DNA of 64,000 nucleotides, taken from positions 248,001-312,000 of the forward strand of contig MGVE01000008.1 in NCBI GenBank assembly GCA_001800315.1, in the 5' to 3' direction. Under the pieces are notes generated by a model. It saw only the letters and a list, made by a program, of their open reading frames with translations, had not been told where the DNA came from and ran no database searches. Origin of the DNA: Elusimicrobia bacterium RIFOXYA2_FULL_47_53. Its GTDB lineage: Bacteria > Elusimicrobiota > Endomicrobiia > Endomicrobiales > XYA2-FULL-47-53. The translations under genes and the position numbers were made by a program. Every line of letters begins with the position of its first letter. Position 1 is the first letter of the stretch. Of the stretch, positions 37,115 to 45,152 are shown in pieces.

Positions 37115-38029
37115 ATGAAACAAATGAAATTGGTTTTGACAGCGGCGATTATGCTATCGGCTTTCACGGCACCTGCGCTGGCGGCGAAAGCCGACATCGG
37201 AACCTCCGGGGCGCAGTTCCTCAAACTTGGCGCCGGCGCCAGGACAGCCGGAATGGGAGACGCCGGTTCGGCTGTTGTTTCAAAAAGCGACTCCATTTAC
37301 TGGAATGTAGGCGGCCTGGCGGCGCTGAAAAAACCCAATATTGAGGTTATGCATTCCATGTGGTTTGAGGATATATCCTACCAGTGGGTTTCATTCGGAA
37401 TGCCGACAAAAATCGGAGTTTTCGGGCTCGCGGTTCAGTATTTAAGTTACGGCAAAATAGACCAGACCGATGATACCGGCCTTGTTACATCAAGCTTCTC
37501 TCCGCTTGATATGATGGCTTCCTTGAGCTATGCCAGAAAGCTTTTCGGAGTAGATTCGGGACTAAGCGTAAAGTATATACAATCCAAGATTACCAACACG
37601 GCAACGGCGTACGCGGCAGACCTCGGAGTCAGAAAGAGTTTTATGGGAAAAAAACTCTCAACCGGGCTGGCAATTCAAAATCTCGGAACAAAACTTAAAT
37701 ATATTGTCGCCGAGGAACCATTGCCGATGAATATCAAGGCCGGAGCCGGGTATGATTTCGGTTCGGGACTTCTTGCGGCCTTAGATATCAACCTGCCTCA
37801 GGACAGCGAGATATACTACGCCCTGGGAGTGGAGAAAAAACTTAAAATAAAGGATTTTGAGGCCTTTGGAAGGCTTGGATACAACACAATAACCAAAGAT
37901 ATAGTGGGAACTAAAGGGATCGGCATCGGACTGGGCCTGAATTATAACGCCTACTCCTTTGATTATGCCTTCACGCCCTACGGCGAACTTGGCAACACTC
38001 ACAAAATAAGCATAGGATTTGTTTTTTAA
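37115..38029 (+). CDS. PorV/PorQ-like outer-membrane barrel (UPF0164 family)
   Basis: The ATG at 37115 has AAGGGGA six bases upstream; an in-frame GTG at 37097 is less likely. The 304-residue protein has a signal peptide (cleavage near ALA-AK) and the family start GTSGAQFLKLGAGARTAGMG and DSIYWNVGGLA, then barrel strands ending KISIGFVF. PorV is the type IX secretion shuttle that binds cargo C-terminal domains. Immediate adjacency to a FlgD-like cargo protein suggests a cognate pair; other type IX genes are not in the window. Confidence 0.88.
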   Translation: MKQMKLVLTAAIMLSAFTAPALAAKADIGTSGAQFLKLGAGARTAGMGDAGSAVVSKSDSIYWNVGGLAALKKPNIEVMHSMWFEDISYQWVSFGMPTKIGVFGLAVQYLSYGKIDQTDDTGLVTSSFSPLDMMASLSYARKLFGVDSGLSVKYIQSKITNTATAYAADLGVRKSFMGKKLSTGLAIQNLGTKLKYIVAEEPLPMNIKAGAGYDFGSGLLAALDINLPQDSEIYYALGVEKKLKIKDFEAFGRLGYNTITKDIVGTKGIGIGLGLNYNAYSFDYAFTPYGELGNTHKISIGFVF

Positions 38030-38032
38030 TCA

Positions 38033-38061
38033 TTGACAAGCGCTGGTTTATTTGATAGCAT
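38033..38061 (+). promoter_or_regulatory. Promoter of the cobalamin operon
   Basis: A perfect TTGACA (38033-38038) and TAGCAT (38056-38061) are separated by 17 bp. The start near 38068 lies just before the riboswitch aptamer. Confidence 0.6.
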
Positions 38062-38079
38062 TACACCGTAGTCGTAGCA

Positions 38080-38275
38080 TGTTTTATTGACAACTAAAGC
38101 AATACGAGGAAGTCCTGTGGAGTCTGCCGAGAGGCAAACACGATTCAGGCACTGCCCCGCAACGGTAATTTGATAGGCGTCTTGGTCACAGCTGAAATCC
38201 GGTAATTAGGAAGTAGTACTTTCGCCGGATTTGATTAATATCACCAAGAGCTTATCATTAGTCCGGCCGACGTTT
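38080..38275 (+). ncRNA. Cobalamin riboswitch controlling the cobO-btuD operon
   Basis: The highly conserved core CTGCCCCGCAACGGTAA (38142-38158) identifies a cobalamin aptamer. Upstream, GAGGAAGTCCTGTG and ATTCAGG form the P4 arm with an enlarged loop holding a GTCTGCC-GAGA-GGCAAAC hairpin. A B12-box-like AGTCCGGCCGACG closes the domain near 38260-38273. The usual GCCACTG and GGGAAGG internal motifs are poorly preserved. Between the aptamer and cobO lie small hairpins and a strong terminator, so ligand binding should favour termination. Confidence 0.85.
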
Positions 38276-38369
38276 TGCTTTCCATAAGTGCGCTAAGCTT
38301 GCGCATGTCCTTTCGCGGGAAAGGTTATTCTCTTTGGGCACAAGGAATTTCTGCCCGGAGAAGAAATTG

Positions 38370-38400
38370 ACCTCATTTTCTCACGAAATGAGGTTTTTTT
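38370..38400 (+). terminator. Intrinsic terminator of the first cobalamin riboswitch
   Basis: A perfect 9-bp stem ACCTCATTT (38370-38378) and AAATGAGGT (38386-38394) has a 7-nt loop and runs straight into seven T residues, then TATTTT. It lies 60 bases before the cobO start and is the likely off-switch. Two preceding hairpins (CCTTTC/GAAAGG near 38310 and GGGCA/TGCCC near 38345) may be part of the switching platform. Confidence 0.85.
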
Positions 38401-38460
38401 TATTTTACTTCTTCTTCTGCTCATGCCTATCCGTGTAGCAGGAGAAAAAAAGGATATACT

Positions 38461-38985
38461 ATGATAATCATAAACACCGGTGACGGGAAGGGAAAAACAA
38501 CCGCGGCCGTAGGACAGGTAATACGTTCTCTGGGCCGGGGATACAAGGTGTGCATAATACAGCTCTTTAAGGGCAAGGAGTTCTACGGAGAACAGCTTGT
38601 TCTCAAGAAACTTAAAAACCTGAAATTTTATTCATTCGCTCCTAAACACCCCGGTTGTTTCAGGGACACCGACCCAAAGCTCGTAAGAAAGGACTGCCTT
38701 AAGGCACTGGATAAGTTCGGAGAAGTGCTCAAAGGCAAACCGCGTTACGATCTTATCGTGCTTGAAGAGTTCAACATTGCCTTAAGGGACGGTTATTTAA
38801 AAGTTAATGAATTACTTAAAGTATTGGATAAATCGTATTTAAATAACAATAAGATACATGTCATAATAACAGGCAGGGCCGCACCTAAAGCTTTACTTGA
38901 AGCGGCTGATCTTGTTACTGAAATGAAGGAAGTTAAACATCCCTATAATAAAGGAATGGTAGCCACAAAAGGAATTGAGTTCTAA
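38461..38985 (+). CDS. cobO: Cob(I)yrinic acid a,c-diamide adenosyltransferase
   Basis: This is a 174-residue CobA/CobO/BtuR-type enzyme. It shows the P-loop NTGDGKGKTTAAVGQ at residues 5-19, then RSLGRGYKVCIIQLFKG, the YDLIVLEEFNIAL acidic strand and VIITGRAAP. It adds the 5'-deoxyadenosyl group to the cobalt of corrinoids, which adenosylates salvaged cobinamide or cobalamin. It is the first gene behind the riboswitch and shares one base (TAATG) with cobU. Confidence 0.94.
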   Translation: MIIINTGDGKGKTTAAVGQVIRSLGRGYKVCIIQLFKGKEFYGEQLVLKKLKNLKFYSFAPKHPGCFRDTDPKLVRKDCLKALDKFGEVLKGKPRYDLIVLEEFNIALRDGYLKVNELLKVLDKSYLNNNKIHVIITGRAAPKALLEAADLVTEMKEVKHPYNKGMVATKGIEF

Positions 38986-39503
38986 TGGGCAAATTAATAT
39001 TTATTACGGGCGGGGCCAGGTCCGGCAAAAGCGGCTTTGCCTTAAAATTGGCAGAAAAGCGCGGCAGGAATGCCGCCTACATAGCAACCGGCGAGCCGAA
39101 AGACAGCGAGATGAAGCGAAGAATCTCTGCTCACAGGAAATCCAGGCCGAAAGAATGGATCACCTGCGAGGAACCTCTTGATCCGGCCTCAAAACTCCTA
39201 AAATTGGATAAGAAAACCGGTGTTGCCATAATTGATTGTATTACCCTGCTTGTTTCAAACCTCGTGCTGGCCGGCATACCCGAACCAAAAATAATCTATC
39301 AGGCAGAAAAAATAGCCGAAAACGCCGGTAAATCAGGCTTTGATGTCATCGTGGTATCAAACGAGCTGGGCTCCGGTGTAGTCCCTGAAAACAAGCTCGC
39401 CAGGGATTTCCGCGACACAGCCGGCCGGGTAAACCAACTGCTCGCGAAAGCAAGCGACAAAGCCTATTTAATGGTTTCCGGCCTGCCGGTAAAACTTAAG
39501 TAA
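38985..39503 (+). CDS. cobU: Adenosylcobinamide kinase / adenosylcobinamide-phosphate guanylyltransferase
   Basis: The 172-residue protein has P-loop ITGGARSGKSGFALKLAE, YIATGEP, and SAHRKSRPKEW with the His that takes the GMP in CobU. IIDCITLLVSNL and VIVVSNELGSGVVP are the remaining family motifs. It phosphorylates adenosylcobinamide and converts it to the GDP form for CobS. Confidence 0.94.
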   Translation: MGKLIFITGGARSGKSGFALKLAEKRGRNAAYIATGEPKDSEMKRRISAHRKSRPKEWITCEEPLDPASKLLKLDKKTGVAIIDCITLLVSNLVLAGIPEPKIIYQAEKIAENAGKSGFDVIVVSNELGSGVVPENKLARDFRDTAGRVNQLLAKASDKAYLMVSGLPVKLK

Positions 39504-39584
39504 TCCCGGGTGGCCGGAATAGTTTCACAAAAAATGCATTTTGAGATTGACAATCAATGCCCGACAAAGAAACAGGGAGCTAAA

Positions 39585-40643
39585 ATGAATCTATTAAAAT
39601 CCACATTAGAGCTTATTGAAAAACCAAGCCAGCCTGTTATGGATAAGGCGCAGGCAAGGCTTGATAACCTCACAAAGCCGCTGGGCAGCCTCGGCAGGCT
39701 GGAAGAGCTGGCCAAAAAGATATCCGGCATAATGGGCACTGAGCGCCCGCGTATATCCCAAAAAACAATTATCGTTGCCGCGGCTGACCACGGGGTCGCG
39801 AAAGAGGGCGTGAGCGCGTTTCCTCAGGAAGTCACTCCGCAGATGGTGCTTAATTTTCTTTCCGGCGGCGCGGGAATCAATGTTTTGGCAAGGCACATCG
39901 GCGCAAATGTACTTGTGGTTGATGCCGGGGTGGCCTCCGATATAGCGCCGCATACCGCTCTGCTGAACAAAAAAATAGCTTACGGCACTAAAAATATGGC
40001 GACAGGCCCGGCTATGTCCATGGATGAAGCCGTAAAAACAGTTGAAGCCGGCATTGAAACCGCCGAAGCGGCAATAAAGGGCGGGGCTTCAATTATCGGC
40101 ACCGGCGATATGGGAATTGGCAACACTACGGCCTCAAGCGCCATTACCGCCGTTATAACAGGCCAAAAACCAGAGGATGTGACCGGCAGGGGCACCGGCA
40201 TTGACGATAAATCTCTGGCAAACAAGGTTGAGGTAATAAAAAAAGCCATTAAAGCAAACTCGCCGGACAAGAATAATGCCCTTGACATATTAAGCAAAGT
40301 CGGCGGCTTTGAGATAGGTTTCTTATGCGGCGTTATTCTCGCCTGCGCGGCAAACAAAAAGCCCGTGGTAATAGACGGGTTTATTTCCGGCGCGGCCGCA
40401 CTTCTGGCCTATGTTTTTAAACCTGAAACCTCTGACTATATGATAGCTTCGCACTGCTCGGTGGAAAAAGGCCACATCGTCGCGCTAAAACATATGGGGC
40501 TTAAGCCAATTCTGGATCTGGACCTAAGGCTTGGTGAAGGCACGGGCGCGGCGCTGGGCATAAGTATAGCCGAAGCCGGAGTAAAGATTCTAAATGAAAT
40601 GGCAACCTTCGCTCAGGCCGGTGTCTCAGAGAAAAACAAATAG
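39585..40643 (+). CDS. cobT: Nicotinate-nucleotide-dimethylbenzimidazole phosphoribosyltransferase
   Basis: I place the start at the ATG at 39585, with AGGGAG five bases upstream, rather than a GTG at 39510; this gives 352 residues, the usual CobT length. Family motifs include LTKPLGSLGRLEELA, VAADHGVAKEGVSAFPQEVT, GTGDMGIGNTTASSAI and LDLRLGEGTGAAL, the last carrying the catalytic Glu. CobT makes alpha-ribazole phosphate, the lower-ligand precursor of cobalamin. Confidence 0.95.
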   Translation: MNLLKSTLELIEKPSQPVMDKAQARLDNLTKPLGSLGRLEELAKKISGIMGTERPRISQKTIIVAAADHGVAKEGVSAFPQEVTPQMVLNFLSGGAGINVLARHIGANVLVVDAGVASDIAPHTALLNKKIAYGTKNMATGPAMSMDEAVKTVEAGIETAEAAIKGGASIIGTGDMGIGNTTASSAITAVITGQKPEDVTGRGTGIDDKSLANKVEVIKKAIKANSPDKNNALDILSKVGGFEIGFLCGVILACAANKKPVVIDGFISGAAALLAYVFKPETSDYMIASHCSVEKGHIVALKHMGLKPILDLDLRLGEGTGAALGISIAEAGVKILNEMATFAQAGVSEKNK

Positions 40644-40665
40644 ATTCACCTGAGAAGCAAATAAT

Positions 40666-41403
40666 ATGAACTCATTAATAATAGCCCTGCAACTGCTTAC
40701 AAAAATACCTTTTAGAACCGTCGGAGAACCTTCAAAGGCTTCTTTCGGCGGCTCGCTTGTTTTCTTTCCCATAGCCGGGCTTTTTATCGGCCTTCTGTGC
40801 TCGGGAATAAACCTTTTGTCCGGCGCGTATCTGCCTCAAGCCGTGCTAAGCGTTGTCATTGTCCTGTTTATGGCCTTTATCACCGGCGGGCTTCATTTAG
40901 ACGGCCTGGCCGATACCATAGACGGAACATCAGCCTCCGGGACAGCCGAAAAAATACTTGCCGTCATGCGCGACAGCCGCGTAGGCTCCATGGGGGTTGT
41001 AGGCCTTTTCGGAACGCTTGCCCTTAAAACAAGCTTGATTTATTACATCCCCGGTGAAACAAAAGGCGTATCGCTGATAGTGGCGCTCACGGTTTCAAGA
41101 TGGGCCATGCTCCTGCCTATGACATTATTTAAATACGCCAGAACCGACGGCAAAGCAAAAATATTTTTTGATAACGCTTCCATCGGAAGCCTGCTCTCCG
41201 CGACTGCCATTACTGCCGCGGTCGCGGCTTTATATTTTGGATTTTCAGCCCTCTACATCCTGGCCGCTCCGGCCGCGGCCTCGTTGCTGCTGGCGGCTTA
41301 TATAAACAAAAAAATAAACGGTATCACGGGGGACACTCTCGGCGCCGTGAACGAAACTGCCGAGATAGCCGCATTCTCGGCAATATATTTTATCGCGGGG
41401 TAA
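40666..41403 (+). CDS. cobS: Adenosylcobinamide-GDP ribazoletransferase
   Basis: The 245-residue membrane protein has about six hydrophobic helices and the CobS motifs QLLTKIPF, GGLHLDGLADTIDG and VMRDSRVGSMGVVG. The DGLADTxDG aspartates bind the metal. It joins adenosylcobinamide-GDP with alpha-ribazole (phosphate) to finish cobalamin. Two bases separate it from the PgpA-like gene. Confidence 0.94.
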   Translation: MNSLIIALQLLTKIPFRTVGEPSKASFGGSLVFFPIAGLFIGLLCSGINLLSGAYLPQAVLSVVIVLFMAFITGGLHLDGLADTIDGTSASGTAEKILAVMRDSRVGSMGVVGLFGTLALKTSLIYYIPGETKGVSLIVALTVSRWAMLLPMTLFKYARTDGKAKIFFDNASIGSLLSATAITAAVAALYFGFSALYILAAPAAASLLLAAYINKKINGITGDTLGAVNETAEIAAFSAIYFIAG

Positions 41404-41405
41404 TA

Positions 41406-41870
41406 ATGAAAAAGAAACTTAAGGCTCCGACAGTTCAGAAGGCGCTCGCGGACATGAAAATTTCATCCGAGGATATCGCCAGAACTGCCCTTTCAACATA
41501 TATTTACGACCCGGGAATCGGCTCCGCGGCCAAGGTCTCCGCGCTATTTAAAAAAGAGTTGGCCGCGGCCTTTCGCGATATCAATATTTCTTCTCTTGTA
41601 ATGTCAGCTGTTTATCTTGAACGCGCCGGCAGTATAGGCCTTATACCGGGCATCAGCGCGAAATATTACAGCTCCGACCCGGTCAGCCTGATAGCCGACG
41701 AGCTTATCGGCCAGTCCATAGCGGTTTATATCGGCGGGAGCAGGGCCATATTTGAGTTCTCAAGGCTTGACCGCTTAAAACCGGGGATAATATCCAGGCT
41801 CCCTCCGTTTATGGATGACTGCGTAGCCGGCCTTATCAGCGGCATAATGGTGAAAATATGCTCAAAATAA
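41406..41870 (+). CDS. PgpA/YutG-family phosphatase, candidate alpha-ribazole-5'-phosphate phosphatase
   Basis: The 154-residue protein resembles Bacillus YutG-type members of the phosphatidylglycerophosphatase A family: SSDPVSLIADELIGQSIAVY, SRLDRLKPGIISRLPP and FMDDCVAGLISG match their conserved C-terminal half. It has no obvious membrane helix, unlike E. coli PgpA. Placement directly behind cobS suggests the missing phosphatase step, since no cobC is visible and the archaeal CobZ phosphatase replaces CobC. That link is my inference. Confidence 0.75.
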   Translation: MKKKLKAPTVQKALADMKISSEDIARTALSTYIYDPGIGSAAKVSALFKKELAAAFRDINISSLVMSAVYLERAGSIGLIPGISAKYYSSDPVSLIADELIGQSIAVYIGGSRAIFEFSRLDRLKPGIISRLPPFMDDCVAGLISGIMVKICSK

Positions 41871-42697
41871 AACTCTTCGCGGCCTTCTTAATATTTTTTC
41901 TGTCTCAAAATACTTTCGCGTCACCAGCAAGGATAGTTTCCCTTGCCCCTTCGGTGACAAAAAGCGTAATGCTCCTCGGCTCGTCATCAAAACTCGCGGG
42001 CATAACCACATTCTGCCCGGATCCGTCGGGCTCAATAGACAAAATAGGCACCGTGCTTGAACCCAATATTGAAAAAATAGTGTCGCTTAAACCGGATCTC
42101 GTAATAGCGTCCAAAGAGGGCAACCTGCCGGGCCCGGTTGAAAAACTCAGGAAGCTCGGAATAAAAGTATATGTAATGGACGCTTACAGAAATTTTGATG
42201 ATATCTGCCTCTCCTTTATTGAACTGGGAAAGGTCATAGGGCGGGAAGCCGAAGCGGAAAAGATAGTAACAAATTCAAAGGCCCGCATTGACGCGGTGAA
42301 AAAGAAAACGCTGACATTATCCAGGCCGGCGATTTTCTGGGAAATAGGAGCCCAGCCGCTTTATACCGTAAGCGATAAAAGCTTTGTAAACGATTTTATA
42401 GAATTTGCCGGCGCGAACAACATTTTCGCGGATATGCCTATTGCCTACCCGCAGGTAAGCCGTGAAGAGGTGCTCGTAAGAAACCCCGACATGATATTTA
42501 TTGTCATGATGGGAGACATAAATGAAAATGAACGCTCCTCCTGGCAAAAGTACGGAACGCTTAAAGCGGTAAAAACCGGAAATATCCACATATTAAACGA
42601 CCTGGTTTTTCTTGAACCTACCCCTGAAGCTTTCGCCGAGGGCACCGAGAAACTTAATAAAGTTATTTTTGAAAAAAAAGGAGGGGCCGGGCAATGA
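41858..42697 (+). CDS. btuF: Cobalamin/corrinoid-binding periplasmic protein
   Basis: The start overlaps the PgpA-like gene by 13 bp. The 279-residue protein has a signal peptide (cleavage near NTFA-SP) and the class III binding-protein pattern ARIVSLAPSVTKSVMLLG, LEPNIEKIVSLKPDLVIAS and a single long helix linking two lobes. No lipobox Cys is present, so it should be soluble. It would hand corrinoids from BtuB to BtuCD. Confidence 0.9.
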   Translation: MLKIKLFAAFLIFFLSQNTFASPARIVSLAPSVTKSVMLLGSSSKLAGITTFCPDPSGSIDKIGTVLEPNIEKIVSLKPDLVIASKEGNLPGPVEKLRKLGIKVYVMDAYRNFDDICLSFIELGKVIGREAEAEKIVTNSKARIDAVKKKTLTLSRPAIFWEIGAQPLYTVSDKSFVNDFIEFAGANNIFADMPIAYPQVSREEVLVRNPDMIFIVMMGDINENERSSWQKYGTLKAVKTGNIHILNDLVFLEPTPEAFAEGTEKLNKVIFEKKGGAGQ

Positions 42698-43356
42698 AAG
42701 TTATCGCGTCCTGGAGCGGAGGGAAAGACAGCTGTCTTGCTTTATATAAAGCCATTCAATCCGGACACGAGGTTAAGGCTCTTCTTAATTTCGTATCGGA
42801 AGAGTATAAAAGATGCTGTTTTCACGGCATACCGCCTGAGCTTATACAAGCTCAGGCCTCTTCCCTTGGAATACCCCTGGTTCAGCATGAAATGCCGGTG
42901 GACATGGCGGGCTATGAAAAAGAGTTCGTCAACATAGTATCTCGCCTGCGCGATGAGCAGGGCATAGAAGCCGTTGTTTTCGGAGACATCTACTTGGACG
43001 AACACAAGTTATGGGTGGAAAAAGTCTGCAGGAAAGCCGGCGTTGATGCCCTTGAACCTATATGGAATGTGCCGGTTGATACTGTCATTAATGAATTCAT
43101 CAGCCTGGGTTTTAAAACAAAAGTGGTAAGCGCGAAAGCCGATATTCTGGGCGAAGACTTTGTCGGTTCGGACATTGATAAAGCCGCGGTGGCCGAATTA
43201 AAAAAGAACAATGTCTGCGTGTGCGGCGAGGGCGGAGAATTCCATACCTTTGTCTACGACGGGCCGCTGTTTAACAAAAGCATAGAGGTAACAAACTACA
43301 AAAAACTTTTAGTGGACGGGTTCTGGAAACACTGGTTCCTGGACATACAGGTATAA
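42694..43356 (+). CDS. Dph6/MJ0570-like PP-loop ATPase within the B12 uptake operon
   Basis: The 220-residue protein belongs to the ATP_bind_4 (Dph6-like) family: PP-loop VIASWSGGKDSCLALY at residues 3-18, FHGIPPELIQAQASSLGIPL, VFGDIYLDEHKLWVEKVC and GEGGEFHTFVYDGPLF. In eukaryotes and archaea Dph6 amidates diphthine on EF2, a substrate bacteria lack. It is embedded between btuF (ATGA overlap) and btuC (1-bp gap), so a role on a corrinoid, for example an amide side chain, is plausible but unproven. Confidence 0.88.
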   Translation: MKVIASWSGGKDSCLALYKAIQSGHEVKALLNFVSEEYKRCCFHGIPPELIQAQASSLGIPLVQHEMPVDMAGYEKEFVNIVSRLRDEQGIEAVVFGDIYLDEHKLWVEKVCRKAGVDALEPIWNVPVDTVINEFISLGFKTKVVSAKADILGEDFVGSDIDKAAVAELKKNNVCVCGEGGEFHTFVYDGPLFNKSIEVTNYKKLLVDGFWKHWFLDIQV

Positions 43357-43357
43357 A

Positions 43358-44353
43358 ATGGCCAAAAAATATTTATCCATTACGCTTTCAGCCGTCTTTC
43401 TTGCCGCCGCGCTTGTCTGCGCGCTTTACCTCGGAGGAAGCAGTCTGAGTTTCGGCGAAATAGCAAACGCGGTGCTAAATCCGCGCGCCGGCACAATTCC
43501 TTCCGAGATAATCTGGCAGATCAGGATCCCGAGGATTCTGCTGGGCCTGCTCGTGGGCATGGGGCTTGCGTCAAGCGGCGCTGTGCTGCAGGGAATGCTC
43601 AGAAACCAGCTGGCCGACCCATATACTCTGGGCATATCGGGCGGAGCGGCGTTTGGCGTTACGGCCGCCATTGTTTCAGGTGCGGGAGCCGTAAGCGTTT
43701 TTTTTATGCCGCTTGGCGCATTCGCGGGAACCCTTATTTGCATAGGGCTTGTATATATTATCGCCTCAAGAAAAAGCTTCAGCGCCTCGTATCTGATACT
43801 CACCGGCGTCATACTCGGTTTTATTTTTTCGGCGGCGGTTCTGCTGATGTTTGCCGTCGCGGACCCCAAAAGAGTGCATTCGGCCCTGTTCTGGCTTATG
43901 GGCGACCTTTCCTCGCCTGAAACCGGTCTGGTAAAAATGGCCGCCGCGGTAATTCTGCCTGGCATCGCGGTCTTGTTATACTACGCCAGGGAAATTAATA
44001 TTTTAACTTTGGGAGAGGAAAAGGCCAAAAATCTCGGCATAGAAACCGGCAGGCTTATAAAAATTCTCTTTATTACGGCCTCGCTTATTACAGCCGCCTG
44101 CGTCTCAGCCTCCGGCATAATAGGTTTCGTGGGATTAATAGTCCCTCACTGGGCCAGGAAGTTCACCGGCCCGGACAACGAGGTTCTTTTGCCCGTATCG
44201 GCGATTTTCGGCGGAGGATTCCTCGTTTTATGCGATGCCGTGGCGCGCTCAATCATAGCTCCCATAGAACTTCCGGTCGGCGTTATAACCGGGCTTATCG
44301 GCGGTATTTTTTTCCTGAGTTTTCTCTACAAATCGTCAGAAAAGGTATTTTAG
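43358..44353 (+). CDS. btuC: Vitamin B12 ABC transporter permease
   Basis: This is a 331-residue FecCD-type permease with about 10 membrane helices. Motifs RIPRILLGLLVGMGLASSGAVLQGMLRNQLADP and GFVGLIVPHWARKFTGPDN are diagnostic of the family; the latter contains the coupling helix that touches the ATPase. Neighbouring btuF and btuD and two riboswitches make B12 the substrate. Confidence 0.92.
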   Translation: MAKKYLSITLSAVFLAAALVCALYLGGSSLSFGEIANAVLNPRAGTIPSEIIWQIRIPRILLGLLVGMGLASSGAVLQGMLRNQLADPYTLGISGGAAFGVTAAIVSGAGAVSVFFMPLGAFAGTLICIGLVYIIASRKSFSASYLILTGVILGFIFSAAVLLMFAVADPKRVHSALFWLMGDLSSPETGLVKMAAAVILPGIAVLLYYAREINILTLGEEKAKNLGIETGRLIKILFITASLITAACVSASGIIGFVGLIVPHWARKFTGPDNEVLLPVSAIFGGGFLVLCDAVARSIIAPIELPVGVITGLIGGIFFLSFLYKSSEKVF

Positions 44354-44354
44354 C

Positions 44355-45152
44355 ATGTCGGTTCTTGAACTTAAAGATATCAGTTTCGGCTATTCCGATA
44401 AAAAGGTAGTTGAAGCTGTTTCGCTCACCCTTGAAGCGGGGGATTTCACCTGCCTCATAGGGCCGAACGGAGCCGGCAAAACAACTCTTTTTAAGATTAT
44501 TTCGGGAACACTAAAACCATGGAGCGGGCAAATACTCTACGGAGGCGCGGACACCGCGCTTATTTCAAGTAAAACGCTGGCAAAGGAAATTGCCGTAATG
44601 CCCCAGCTGCTTGAAGCCTACTTTCCATTTTCCGTGGAAGATTTCGTAATGATGGGCAGGTTTCCGCACCGGAACCGCTGGCAGCCGCCGGCGAAGCTGG
44701 ATATCGCCTCGGTTGAAACAGCTATTGAACTCTGCGACCTTTCATCTCTAAAGCGGCGGCCGATAAACGAGCTTTCCGGAGGGGAACGCCAGCGCGCCAT
44801 GCTCGCCCAGGCTCTCGCGCAGGACCCTAAACTCCTTCTGCTGGACGAACCGACGGCGCACCTTGACATAGGCCATCAGTGCGCTATACTTGATTTAATA
44901 AGAAAGCTTAACCGTGAAAACGGCCTGACTGTCCTCTCGGTTCTACACGATCTAAACCTTGCCAGCGAATACAGTTCAAAAATGATTCTCCTGGACAAAG
45001 GCGCCGTTCATTCCACCGGCGCTCCCGGAGAAGTTTTGACTTACAAAAATATTGAAGCGATATATAAGACCGTGGTGGTAGTAAGAGACAACCCGATGAC
45101 ATCCAAACCGCATATTTTCGCGGTTTCGCAGGATAACCTGAAAAAGAAGTAA
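44355..45152 (+). CDS. btuD: Vitamin B12 ABC transporter ATPase
   Basis: The 265-residue ATPase has Walker A GPNGAGKTT, Q-loop VMPQLLEAYFPF, signature LSGGERQRAMLAQAL and Walker B LLLLDEPTAHLD, the FepC/BtuD pattern. It starts one base after btuC and ends immediately before the second riboswitch. Confidence 0.92.
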   Translation: MSVLELKDISFGYSDKKVVEAVSLTLEAGDFTCLIGPNGAGKTTLFKIISGTLKPWSGQILYGGADTALISSKTLAKEIAVMPQLLEAYFPFSVEDFVMMGRFPHRNRWQPPAKLDIASVETAIELCDLSSLKRRPINELSGGERQRAMLAQALAQDPKLLLLDEPTAHLDIGHQCAILDLIRKLNRENGLTVLSVLHDLNLASEYSSKMILLDKGAVHSTGAPGEVLTYKNIEAIYKTVVVVRDNPMTSKPHIFAVSQDNLKKK

